From Streptomyces sp. Tu6071 (GTDB lineage Bacteria; Actinomycetota; Actinomycetes; Streptomycetales; Streptomycetaceae), in NCBI RefSeq assembly GCF_000213055.1, contig NZ_CM001165.1, positions 5,478,945 to 5,542,944 of the forward strand: 64,000 nucleotides of DNA, written 5' to 3'. Positions 34,765 through 43,220 of this stretch are shown piece after piece. The position numbers and the translations under genes are program-made. The notes beneath the pieces are model-generated. The model saw nothing but the letters and a program-made list of their open reading frames with translations. It made no database searches and was not told the origin of the DNA. The number at the start of each line of letters is the position of its first letter. The first letter of the stretch is position 1.

Positions 34765-36711
34765 CTACCCCCCGCTCACCGCCGTCAGCAACGCCAGCGG
34801 TGCCGCCGCCGACCGCGACTCGCGCACGCACGCGTACGGTGCCGCCACCGGCAGCGGGTGCCGGGTCCGCTCGTACCCCGCCAGGACCTCCGGGAGGCGG
34901 TGGTCCTCGTGCGCCGCCGCCTCCGTGAGGCCGTGGGCGACGCGGAGGGCCTCGTCATGGAGGCCGTAGCGGGCGAGGCCGAGGGCGAGGAGGGCGTTGT
35001 CGTGCGGCCAGACCGCGCCCCGGTGGTAGGCGAGCGGGTGGTACGCGGCCTGCTCCGCCGCCAGCGTCCGCACGCCCCAGCCCGAGAAGAAGTCGGGCGC
35101 GAGCAGTCGGCGGCCCACCGACTCGCCCCACTCCTTGTCGAGCAGCCCCGACCACAGCAGGTGTCCCGCGTCCGAGGCGAGCGCGTCGAGCCTGCGCCCG
35201 TCCTCGTCGAGCGCGAGCGCGGGGAAGGAGTGCTCCGGCATCCAGAAATCGCGCTGGAAACGGTCGCGCAGATCGGTCGCGGCCTGGTCGAGCAGGTCCG
35301 CGTACACTTGGTCGTCCCACACCTGCCGGGAGAGCCGCGCGGTCCGGCGCAGCGCGTCGTACGCGTACCCCTGGGCGCCCGCCGTCAGGACCGGGCCGCT
35401 CGGGCGCGTCCCGTCGGCCGCGCAGATCGCGCCCGGCGTGTCGCGCCAGTTCTGGTGCGCGAGACCGCCCTCGTCCGCGCGGTGCACGAGGTAGCCGCGC
35501 GAGGTGAGCCCGCCGTGGTCGAGCATCCAGGTCACGGCGGCGCGCGCGTGCTTCTCCAGGCGCCGCGCCGCGCTCTTGTCGCCGGTCCGCTCGGTGTACG
35601 CGCCGAGCAGGACGAGGAAGAGCGGCGTCGCGTCGACCGAGCCGTAGTAGCGGCCGAAGGGCACCTGCCCGAAGTGCGCGAGTTCCCCGTGCCGCACCTC
35701 GTGCACGATCTTGCCCGGCTGCGCGACGCGCGCGGCCGTCTCCTCGGTGGCCTGCGCGGCGGCGAGCGCGGCGAGCGTCGCCGCGGCCGGTTCGGGGCGG
35801 TAGGGGAGGAGGAAGAGCGAGGTGAAGAGCGCGTCACGGCCCAGCAGCGTCTGGAACCACGGGGCCCCGGCGGCCGGGACCCGCAGCGGCTCCCCGTCCG
35901 GGCCCGCCGCCGGGACCTGGAGCGCGGCGAGGTCCGCGAGCCCCCGCGTGCACGCCGCGCCCAGCTCGGGCCAGCCGGCCGCGAGCGCCACCCCCTCCGC
36001 GTAGTCCGCCGCCTCCTCGGCGAGCAGTCGCGCCGCCTCGCGCGGCGAGTCCGGCACGAGGAGCGGGGCGAGACCGCCGTTCCCCGAAGCCCGTACCCGC
36101 AAGGTCACTTCGGTGCTGTCGCCGGGCTCGCAGTCGAGCTGCCACACGAGCCGCCGCGCCCCCGTGCCCGTCTCCTCGACGGCGTCCGGGGGCGGTTCGG
36201 CGGTCACGGCGGTACGGGCCTGCCAGTCGCCCCGCCGGTAGCGGAATTCGAGAGCCCCGTCCTCGGTCAGCTCCCGGCCCCGCACCGCCCCGGGTTTGCT
36301 GTACGTGCGGTGGTCGGCGCGCAGCTCGAACTGGTCGCTGAAGTCCGCGTCCACGGTGAGCGCGAGCCGGACCGCGAGCGGGCCCTGACGATTGCTCAGG
36401 ACCCGTACCGTCTCCACGAACGAGCCGTCCACGACGGCCTGTTCGCGGAAGAGCGTGCAGGCGGGCGGCTCGGTGCGGCTGCCGTGCGGGCTCAGTACGC
36501 TGCGCAGCGTTCCGCTGCCCGCGGCCGGGGCGAGCACCTGCGGCACCCGGCCGTCCACGGTGAGCTGCCAGCGGCTGAGGTGGCGCGCGTCCCGTACGAA
36601 GAGCCCGTCCGGGGCCGTGCCCCGCGCCCCCGTGATGTCCCCCGCCGCGTCGACGGCGGCGAAGCTCGACCCGTGCACGAGCGTCCGCCGAGCGGTGTCT
36701 TCCCTGTTCAC
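34765..36711 (-). CDS. amylo-alpha-1,6-glucosidase-like protein (glycogen debranching enzyme type)
   Basis: This 648-residue protein has an N-terminal glycogen-debranching-type beta-domain (~1-205; GLFVRDARHLSRWQLTVDGR, LRVRASG) and a C-terminal six-hairpin (alpha/alpha)6 barrel (~250-640; APWFQTLLGRDALFTSLFLLPY, FGRYYGSVDATPLFLVLLGAY, YHRGAVWPHDNALLALGLARYG). No signal peptide is visible, so it is probably cytosolic. The family hydrolyses alpha-linked oligosaccharides, but exact activity is uncertain. It starts at GTG 36711, overlapping the upstream gene's stop by 4 bp (GTGA), so the two are translationally coupled. Confidence 0.86.
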   Translation of the reverse strand: MNREDTARRTLVHGSSFAAVDAAGDITGARGTAPDGLFVRDARHLSRWQLTVDGRVPQVLAPAAGSGTLRSVLSPHGSRTEPPACTLFREQAVVDGSFVETVRVLSNRQGPLAVRLALTVDADFSDQFELRADHRTYSKPGAVRGRELTEDGALEFRYRRGDWQARTAVTAEPPPDAVEETGTGARRLVWQLDCEPGDSTEVTLRVRASGNGGLAPLLVPDSPREAARLLAEEAADYAEGVALAAGWPELGAACTRGLADLAALQVPAAGPDGEPLRVPAAGAPWFQTLLGRDALFTSLFLLPYRPEPAAATLAALAAAQATEETAARVAQPGKIVHEVRHGELAHFGQVPFGRYYGSVDATPLFLVLLGAYTERTGDKSAARRLEKHARAAVTWMLDHGGLTSRGYLVHRADEGGLAHQNWRDTPGAICAADGTRPSGPVLTAGAQGYAYDALRRTARLSRQVWDDQVYADLLDQAATDLRDRFQRDFWMPEHSFPALALDEDGRRLDALASDAGHLLWSGLLDKEWGESVGRRLLAPDFFSGWGVRTLAAEQAAYHPLAYHRGAVWPHDNALLALGLARYGLHDEALRVAHGLTEAAAHEDHRLPEVLAGYERTRHPLPVAAPYACVRESRSAAAPLALLTAVSGG

Positions 36712-38228
36712 TCCCCAACCCCTTCCTCGGCCAGCAGGTCGAGACAGAGCGCGGCCGTCCAGCCGAACTCACGCGCCCCGAGCCCCCGCCCCGTGGCCGG
36801 ATCGACGTACTCCGCGAATGCCGTCGCACCCGCCGTCCGAAGGAACGCGTCCCGCAGCGCCGCGGCGCCCACCGGGTCCCCGTGCTGCCGGAGCCCGCGC
36901 AGCAGCAGCCAGTTGACGTTGAACCAGGCGGGCCCACGCCAGTAACGACGCGGGTCCTGCGCGGGTGACGTCAGATCGTGGCTCGGTACGAGCAGGCTGC
37001 GCGTGCCGAGCCCGAAGCGCGGCCCGCGCAGGCTCGCCCGCAGCGCCCCCGCGATCCCCTCCGGCAGCCAGGGCAGCAGGAGCGGGAGCAGCCCGGCGGC
37101 CCCGTACTCCGGCGGCTTTGCCGCCTTCCCCTCCAGGTCCCGGCTCAGGAACAGCCCCGCCCCCGGCTCCCACAGCCGCTCGACCAGCACCCCGGTCAGC
37201 TCCCGCGCCCGCCGGGTGCGCGGCCCCGGGTCCTCGCCCAGCTCGGCCGCGATCGCCGCGAGCGCGTACTCCGAGGCGATGAGGAGCGCGTTGAAGCCCG
37301 GGTCCTCGACCGCGAACCGCGCCCCGTCGGGCCGCTCGGCCCGGTCCGCGTAACCGCTGTCGCGGTAGGCGGCGGCGAGCCGCACGTACCGCCCGTAGTC
37401 GAGATCCGTCGGCCGGTCCTCCGCGCTGCCGTGGTCGAGGTCGGCGCGCCGGTAGGAGTCGCGCGGGGCAGGCACGACGCGCGCGAGCGGCGCGTCCCAG
37501 CACGGGCTGTTGTCCATGCCCGACTCCCACGGATGGACGAGCGCGGCGAGCCCCGCGCCGCCCAGGTCGCGCGCCTCGGAGAGATAGCGGTGCCACGCCA
37601 CGAGCTTCGGGTACATCCGCGCGAGGAAGGCGAGCGAGCCCGGCTCGCGCGGCGCCGCGCGGTGCACGAGCCACACCGCGAGCGCGTGCACGGGCGGCTG
37701 CACGATCCCCGAGGTCTCGGGCGCGGCCGGGGCGGCGGGGGCGTGCGAGGAGCGCCAGAAGTCCGGGCTCGGGAAGTACGCGTCGAGCGGGACCGCCGGG
37801 TTGAAGACGATGTGCGGCACGCGGCCGTCCGCCCACTGCGCCGCGAACAGCGTCTCGATCTCGCGGCGCGCCCGCGCCGGGTCGAGCCGCCGCAGGCCGA
37901 TCGCGATGAAGGCCGAGTCCCACGACCACTGGTGCGGGTACAGGGAGCGCGAGGGCACGGTCGAGGCGCCCGTCCGGTTCGCCGCGAGCACGGCGGCGGC
38001 GCCTCGCCACAGGTGGCGCAGCTCACGCGTACGTTCACCCGTACGGGGACGCGGATGGGATGCGATCCGCGGCGCGGGAACGAGGGGCGCGGCGGGGTGC
38101 GGGGGAGGCGCGGAACCCGGGGGAGCCGCCGTCGCGGGGCCCGGCGCACCCTGGTGGGGGAGCTCAACGGGCCCCGCATGCCGCGTGATACGGCTGGGAC
38201 GGCTGGTGACTCGGGATGTGGGTTCCAC
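36708..38228 (-). CDS. GH63/MGH1-like glycoside hydrolase
   Basis: This 506-residue (alpha/alpha)6-barrel hydrolase resembles bacterial mannosylglycerate/glucosylglycerate hydrolases of GH63. It has a Pro/Ala-rich ~65-residue N-terminus, then RELRHLWRGAAAVLAANR, YPHQWSWDSAFIAIGLRRLDP, HPWESGMDNSPCWDAPL (candidate catalytic acid), YRGPAWFNVNWLLLRG-like RYWRGPAWFNVNW, and EYVDPATGRGLGAREFGWTAAL. The GTG at 38228 has GGGGAG six bases upstream. It is coupled to the debranching-type gene and divergent from a ROK regulator. The pair may degrade a compatible solute or short alpha-glucan. Confidence 0.85.
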   Translation of the reverse strand: MEPTSRVTSRPSRITRHAGPVELPHQGAPGPATAAPPGSAPPPHPAAPLVPAPRIASHPRPRTGERTRELRHLWRGAAAVLAANRTGASTVPSRSLYPHQWSWDSAFIAIGLRRLDPARARREIETLFAAQWADGRVPHIVFNPAVPLDAYFPSPDFWRSSHAPAAPAAPETSGIVQPPVHALAVWLVHRAAPREPGSLAFLARMYPKLVAWHRYLSEARDLGGAGLAALVHPWESGMDNSPCWDAPLARVVPAPRDSYRRADLDHGSAEDRPTDLDYGRYVRLAAAYRDSGYADRAERPDGARFAVEDPGFNALLIASEYALAAIAAELGEDPGPRTRRARELTGVLVERLWEPGAGLFLSRDLEGKAAKPPEYGAAGLLPLLLPWLPEGIAGALRASLRGPRFGLGTRSLLVPSHDLTSPAQDPRRYWRGPAWFNVNWLLLRGLRQHGDPVGAAALRDAFLRTAGATAFAEYVDPATGRGLGAREFGWTAALCLDLLAEEGVGE

Positions 38229-38314
38229 GTAGCGCTCCCCGGGGAGGTCCTGGGACAGTCCGGGCACACGAGGTCCCGGGCCCGCGGTACCGGGTACCGT
38301 AGGGTTACGTCTAT

Positions 38315-38340
38315 TTAACACGCAGAACTTACTGTGTAAT
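38315..38340 (+). promoter_or_regulatory. AT-rich divergent control site for ROK/GH63 genes
   Basis: TTAACAC and GTGTAAT form an imperfect inverted repeat, and TGTAAT (38335-38340) is a plausible -10 box for the ROK gene. This is the only AT-rich stretch in the 145-bp divergent gap. Confidence 0.4.
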
Positions 38341-38373
38341 GCGAACTCGGCGAACGCAAGGGGGTAGGACACG

Positions 38374-39636
38374 GTGGCTAACCAGGCTAGCGCGGGGGAT
38401 CTGCTCCAGTTGGTGCGCACGGGTTCCGCGACGACTCGCGGGGACCTCCAGCGCGTCACCGGGCTCTCTCGCGCGACCGTCGGCCAGCGCCTCGACCGGC
38501 TCTTCCGCGCCGGCTGGCTCCGCGAGGGCGACGCGGCGCCGAGCGCGCCCTCGCCGCAAGGGGGACGCCCCTCGGTCCGCCTGGAGTTCGACGACCGGCA
38601 CGCGATCGTCCTCGCGGCGGACCTGGAGACCCGTCACTCCCGCGCCGCCGTGCTCAGCCTCACGGGGGACGTGCTCGCCGAGACGAGTTGGCCGGTCCTC
38701 CTCTCGGAGGGGCCCGAACACGTCCTCGGCGAACTCGGCGCCCGCTTCGCGCGCCTTCTCGGGGACGAGGGCCTCGACCCCGCCTCCGTCTGCGGTATCG
38801 GCGTCGCCGTCCCCGGGCCCGTGGACAGCGAGAGCGGCACCCTCGTGGACCCGCCGATCATGTCCGGCTGGGGCGGCTTCGACCTGAGCGGCCGGCTCGC
38901 GCGCGCCTTCGCCGAGGCGAGCGGTTCGGTGCGCGGTCCGGCGGGCGGCTCCGGGGGCGGTGCGGCGGGCGGCTTCGAGGGAGGGGCCCTCCCGCCCGTC
39001 CCCGTGCTCGTCGAGAACGACGCCAACCTCATGGCGTACGGGGAGCAGCGCACCGGCTGGCCGGAGTGCCGCGCCTTCGCCCTGGTCAAGGTGTCGACCG
39101 GGATAGGGGCCGGGGTCGTCGTGGACGGCACCGTGTACCGGGGCGTGGACGGCGGCGCGGGCGACATCGGGCACATCAGGGTCCCGGCGGGGGAGGGGCT
39201 CGACTGCATGTGCGGGGCGCAGGGCTGCCTCGCCGCCGTCGCGAGCGGCCGGGCCCTCGCGGCGCGGCTCCGCGCGGCGGGCGTCCCCGCCGCCTCGGGC
39301 TCCGACGTCCGTGCCCTCCTCGCCGAGGGCCACCCCGAGGCCGCGGGCCTCGCCCGCCAGGCGGGCCGCCAGGTCGGCGAGGTCCTCGCGACGGTCGTGA
39401 CCCTCCTCAACCCCGGCGTCCTCATGATCGCGGGCGACCTCGCGGGCACCCCCTTCCTCACCGGGGTCCGCGAACTCCTCTACCAGCGTGCCCTGCCCCG
39501 CTGCACGGCCCACCTCGACGTCGTCACCTCACGCCTCGGCGACCGCGCGGCCCTCGTGGGCGCGGCCCACCTCGTGGTGGAACACCTCTACGCCCCGGGA
39601 CGGGCGGAGGAACGCCTGACGGCGCTGGGGGTGTAG
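38374..39636 (+). CDS. ROK-family transcriptional regulator
   Basis: This 420-residue repressor has an N-terminal winged helix-turn-helix (LLQLVRTGSATTRGDLQRVTGLSRATVGQRLDRLFRAGWL). The ROK sugar-kinase-like fold follows: GIGVAVPGPVD, VENDANLMAYGE, KVSTGIGAGVVVDG and GDIGHIRV. The structural zinc motif is CMCGAQGC. A ~20-residue Gly/Ala/Glu-rich insert at ~190 looks like a linker. ROK repressors respond to sugars, and the divergent hydrolase pair is its likely regulon. The GTG at 38374 follows AGGGGG at optimal distance. Confidence 0.9.
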   Translation: MANQASAGDLLQLVRTGSATTRGDLQRVTGLSRATVGQRLDRLFRAGWLREGDAAPSAPSPQGGRPSVRLEFDDRHAIVLAADLETRHSRAAVLSLTGDVLAETSWPVLLSEGPEHVLGELGARFARLLGDEGLDPASVCGIGVAVPGPVDSESGTLVDPPIMSGWGGFDLSGRLARAFAEASGSVRGPAGGSGGGAAGGFEGGALPPVPVLVENDANLMAYGEQRTGWPECRAFALVKVSTGIGAGVVVDGTVYRGVDGGAGDIGHIRVPAGEGLDCMCGAQGCLAAVASGRALAARLRAAGVPAASGSDVRALLAEGHPEAAGLARQAGRQVGEVLATVVTLLNPGVLMIAGDLAGTPFLTGVRELLYQRALPRCTAHLDVVTSRLGDRAALVGAAHLVVEHLYAPGRAEERLTALGV

Positions 39637-39778
39637 TACGGAAGACGGACACGGCTGGTCCACCGCCCGTACGAGGCCGGGTGTGCAGCCGACTGCTGAC
39701 CCGCCGTCCGTACGAGGCGTGCCGCCCGCGGCTGGTCCGCCGCCCGTACGGGACGGAGCGCGCCGCCCCGCCCATCGC

Positions 39779-41409
39779 TCACTCCTCCTCCCACGTCCCC
39801 TCCCGGTCCCGCCGGGCCAGGTGCCGCTGGAGGCGGCTCAGCATCCTGGGCGGGAAGTGCCCCCGTACCGCCGCGCGCGCCGCGTTCGCGCCCGGGGCGC
39901 CGTGGACGCCGCCGCCCGGGTGGGCCGAGGCCGAGGCGAGGTACAGGCCCTTGACCGGGGTCTCGGGGCGTCCGCTGCCCGGCAGCGGGCGGAAGAAGAG
40001 TTCCTGGTGGAGCGCCGCCGTGCCGCCGTTGATCGCGCCGCCCTTCAGGTTCGCGTCGAGCGCCTGGAGCGTCGGCGGCGCGAGGACGCGGCGGGCTCTG
40101 ACCCGCGCGCGGAAGCCCGGCGCCCAGCGCTCCACCTCGCGCTCGATCCGGTCGGCCATCTCCTCGCCCTGCCCCGGCGTCCACCGGCCGTCCAGGCCCG
40201 CGTCCCCCGCGTCGCCCCTCACCGTGTGCGGCACGTGCGTGTAGGCCCAGGCCGCCTGCGTACCGGCGGGGAGCGCGAGGGGTCGGCGGTGGTCATCTGC
40301 CCGAAGAGGAGGAAGGGGTGGTCGGGCACGCGGCCCATGGCGAGCTGCGCGGCGAAGCGCGTGAGGCCGTCCACGCCGTCCGCGAGGTGCACCGTGCCCG
40401 CGCCCCCGGCCGCGTCCCCCGCCGTCCACGGGACGGGCCCGTTCAGCGCCCAGTCGACCTTGAAGGTCGCGAAGTCCCACTGGAAGGTCGCCAGATCGGC
40501 GTGCACGCGACCCGGCAGGTCCCCCGCGTCGACCAGTTCCCCGTACAGCGCCGGGGCCGACACGTCCGCGAGCACCGCGCGTCCGGCGGGCACCGTCTCG
40601 CCGCCCGCCGTCCGCACCCCCGCCGCGCGACCGCCGCGCACGAGGACCCGCGTCACCCGCTCCCCGCAGCGCACCGTCCCGCCGCGCTCCTCCAGGCGCC
40701 GTACCAGCGCGGCCGTGAGCGCGCCCGCCCCGCCCACGGGGACCGGGAAGCCGTAGGTCTGGCCGAGCATCGACATGAGCCAGCCGTAGCCGCCGCTGCC
40801 CGCCGCCTCGGGGGCGAGATCGGCGTGCAGCGCGTTGCCCGCGAGCAGCACCCGTCCCGCCGCGCCCCGGAACTCCTCCTCGCCGAGCCGCCGCACCGGC
40901 TGGACGAGCGAGCGCGCGAGCCTGAGCCCTCCGCCCGCCCGCACCAGCCGCGCGAGCCGCAGCCCCTCGCGCACCGGCGGGAACGGCGTGAACAGCGCGC
41001 CGATGAGACCGGGCCCGACCCGCTCCCACGTCCGGTACAGGCCGAGCCACGCCTCGCCGTCGCCCGGCGCCGCCGCCTCCAGGGCCGCCGCCGTGTCCTC
41101 GGGCCGACGCTCCAGGACGGCGCAGCTCCCGTCGGGGAAGGGGTGCGCGAGGACGCGCGGGGCGTGGCTCCAGCGCAGCCCGTACCGCTCCAGGCCGAGG
41201 CCGGCGAGGACCGGCGAGGCGGCGGCCAGCGGGTAGAAGGAGCTGCCGAGGTCGGAGACGAAGGCGGGGTCGACGCCGCGGTCCGAGCGGACGGCGCCGC
41301 CCGGCTCCGGGTTCGCCTCCAGGACTTCCACGCCCCACCCGGCGTCCGCGAGCACGTTCGCCGCGACGAGCCCGTTGGGGCCCGCGCCGATCACCACCGC
41401 GTCCGCCAT
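39779..41409 (-). pseudogene. CrtI/phytoene-desaturase-like FAD oxidoreductase, frameshifted
   Basis: The 5' frame starts at ATG 41409 with MADAVVIGAGPNGLVAANVLADAGWGVEVLEA, a classic FAD-binding Rossmann motif, and runs on to HPFLLFGQMTTADPSRSP. The conserved C-terminal half (AGTQAAWAYTHVPHTV, GFRARV, PGGGVHGAPGANAA) continues in the -1 frame to the stop at 39779. One missing C in the C4 run at 40268-40271 explains it. Restored, the protein would be about 543 residues, full length for a CrtI-like amine oxidase/desaturase. It is either a recent pseudogene or a sequencing error. It is the last gene of the five-gene operon, coupled to the SRPBCC gene by a TGATG overlap. Confidence 0.85.
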
Positions 41410-41863
41410 CAGCCCGTCCCCTCCGCGCGCGGGGAACCCGCCGCCACCGTCTTCGCGAGGCGCGACAGCATGAGGCGGTTGCGCACCTGGCTCAGCGCGT
41501 CCGCCAGCGGGTTGTGCAGGAGCCCGGCGGGCCCGCGCAGGGGGTGCTCGTCGAGGACGACGAGGGTGTCCGCGCCCCATTCCCGCACGTCGAGCGCGAT
41601 ACGGGCGGTGCCGAGCCGGCCGCTGTCGACTTCGAGTTCCAGGATCGCGGGCGCCTCGCAGCGCCGTACGGAGGTGTGCCCGGACAGCGTCCGGCCGCAG
41701 AGCCGCACCGTGTACCCGATGCTCGCGCCCTCCTCGGGCCAGTGCCCCTCCTGGGACCAGGACCTGTCGGTGCCCACGACCCAGTCGCCGTAGCGCGCGG
41801 CGTCCGCGAGGACCGCCCACACCTCGGCCTGGGGCGCTCGATCAGTTTGTGCCGGACCGCCAT
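41409..41863 (-). pseudogene. SRPBCC (START-like) protein, frameshifted near its 5' end
   Basis: ATG at 41863 gives MAVRHKLIERP, the usual first strand of an SRPBCC/polyketide-cyclase-like fold. The frame then breaks at a C4 run (41831-41834), and the rest (QAEVWAVLADAARYGDWVVGTDRSW to AAGSPRAEGTG) continues in another frame to 41409. Adding one C restores a ~151-residue protein. A GTG at 41822 could start a shortened version, but that would lose the first strand. Family members bind hydrophobic ligands or act as cyclases. It sits between a diiron-oxidase-like gene and a CrtI-like gene. Confidence 0.8.
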
Positions 41864-41910
41864 GAGGGCTCCCGTCGTCTGGGTTCCGCCGCCTGCCCCC
41901 GTACGGTGCG

Positions 41911-42930
41911 TCAGCGCGCGTCCCGGGTGTCCCTGAGCGCCGACCGGCCCTCCCGCCACGCCCCCAGCAGGTGCGCCGCCAGGTGGTCCTCCAGGAGGTC
42001 CGTCGCCTCCGCGCCGAAGGCGACGTCCGCCGCGAGGCCCGGTTCGTCCGCGAGGAGGCCGCCGATCACCTCGCGGCGCACGACCTGCTCGTGCACCGCG
42101 TCCGCCTCGACGTGCTCGGCGTAGAAGTGCTCGGCGGCGGGTCCCGCCCCGGTGCGGCGCATCGCGGCGGCGATGCGGCGGGAGCCGGGCGAGGAGGTGA
42201 CCTCGACGGCGGCGAAGTGGCCGACGAGCGCGGCGCGCAGCGAACGGCGCAGGCCGAAGAGCGACATCATGTTGACGACGGCGAGCGCGGCGGCGGGGGC
42301 CGCGTCCACGTAGTGGCCGTACCGCGTCTCAAGGCCGAGGTCCGTCATGAGGTCCGCGAAGAGCCGCGCGTGCATGCCCTCGGCCCGCCCCGCCCCGTAC
42401 TCGTCGTACTGGATCGCGACCATCCCGGCCTTGGCGCGGCCGGTCAGCCGGGGGACCACCCACAGGTGCGGGTCGGCCTCCTTGAGGTGGTAGAGCGAGC
42501 GCAGGGCCGCGTACTCGCGCAGTTGCTCCCCCGTGCCCTCGTGTTCGAGGTGGTACGCGACGCTCCCGGTGTGGTCGGCGGGCTCCACCAGCAGCCCGTC
42601 GAAGACCTCGGCGACGTCCCGGCCGCCGGGCACGTCGGCCCGCAGCGCCCCGAGGAACCGTTCTTCCAGCGCCCGCCGCAGCGGCATCAGCGCGGGGTGC
42701 CACTCATGGTCCTCGGGCACCCCGGCGAAGCCCCGGTAGTGCAGCTCGTAGAGCGTGTGGAGCGCGACGTGCAGGTCCTCGCCGTACGGGTCCGCCGTCG
42801 CCGCCCCCGCCGTGTCCACGGCCGGGACCTCGGGCGCGGTCAGCGCGGCGCGGACCCGGGCGGAGAGGGGGCCGCGGGCTTCGGGGAGCGCGGGGCCCGT
42901 GCGGGGTGCGCGGTCGGTGGTCGTCGTCAT
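41911..42930 (-). CDS. iron-containing redox enzyme (haem-oxygenase-like diiron oxidase, HDO)
   Basis: This 339-residue all-helical protein resembles the haem-oxygenase-like diiron oxidase/oxygenase superfamily, known from UndA, SznF and CADD. The diagnostic metal motif is present as H273-x3-D277-x2-H280 (in FYAEHVEADAVHEQV). An earlier helix holds QYDEYGAGRAEGMH (Glu ~177), and HEWHPALM lies near residue 79. The N-terminal ~40 residues are low complexity. Members activate O2 for N-oxidation, C-C cleavage or decarboxylation; the substrate here is unknown. The ATG at 42930 has GGAGG upstream and overlaps the CDGSH stop (ATGA). Confidence 0.85.
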   Translation of the reverse strand: MTTTTDRAPRTGPALPEARGPLSARVRAALTAPEVPAVDTAGAATADPYGEDLHVALHTLYELHYRGFAGVPEDHEWHPALMPLRRALEERFLGALRADVPGGRDVAEVFDGLLVEPADHTGSVAYHLEHEGTGEQLREYAALRSLYHLKEADPHLWVVPRLTGRAKAGMVAIQYDEYGAGRAEGMHARLFADLMTDLGLETRYGHYVDAAPAAALAVVNMMSLFGLRRSLRAALVGHFAAVEVTSSPGSRRIAAAMRRTGAGPAAEHFYAEHVEADAVHEQVVRREVIGGLLADEPGLAADVAFGAEATDLLEDHLAAHLLGAWREGRSALRDTRDAR

Positions 42931-43220
42931 GCGCCGCCTCCTTCGCGTTCGCGCGGCGGGGTCGCGGGGCGTGCCGGGCGGCGGTGCCCGCGGTGGCTCG
43001 TGTCGCACCACGGGTACGTACGGCTGCGGCGGCACGTGCAGACCGCGACGACGAAGCGGTCCGAGACCGACACCGTCCCGTCGTCCGCGACCACCTCGAC
43101 CGGGCCTTCGACCAGCAGCGGTCCCTCACGGTCCACCGAGATCCTGCGGCGCCGCTCGGCCTCGTTCCCGCGGGGGCGCTCGGCCTCGCTCCGGCGGGGG
43201 TGTTCAGGCGCGTTCGGCAC
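42927..43220 (-). CDS. CDGSH-type iron-sulfur protein
   Basis: This 97-residue protein has one CDGSH/MitoNEET-type [2Fe-2S] motif, CTCRRSRTYPWCDTSH, with three Cys and one His ligands. In the signature the Gly of C-D-G-x-S/T/A-H is replaced. A strand region (GPLLVEGPVEVVADDGTVS) precedes it. Both ends are Arg-rich. In this operon it would suit an electron donor or Fe-S donor to the downstream diiron protein. The start is GTG 43220, overlapping the upstream methyltransferase gene by 17 bp, and the end overlaps the next start by 4 bp. Confidence 0.85.
   Translation of the reverse strand: MPNAPEHPRRSEAERPRGNEAERRRRISVDREGPLLVEGPVEVVADDGTVSVSDRFVVAVCTCRRSRTYPWCDTSHRGHRRPARPATPPREREGGGA

Noticed and set aside
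38229..38459. Longer N-terminus for the GH63-like protein starting at 38459
   Set aside because: It would run through the divergent promoter and the ROK start region. GTG 38228 has a good ribosome binding site.
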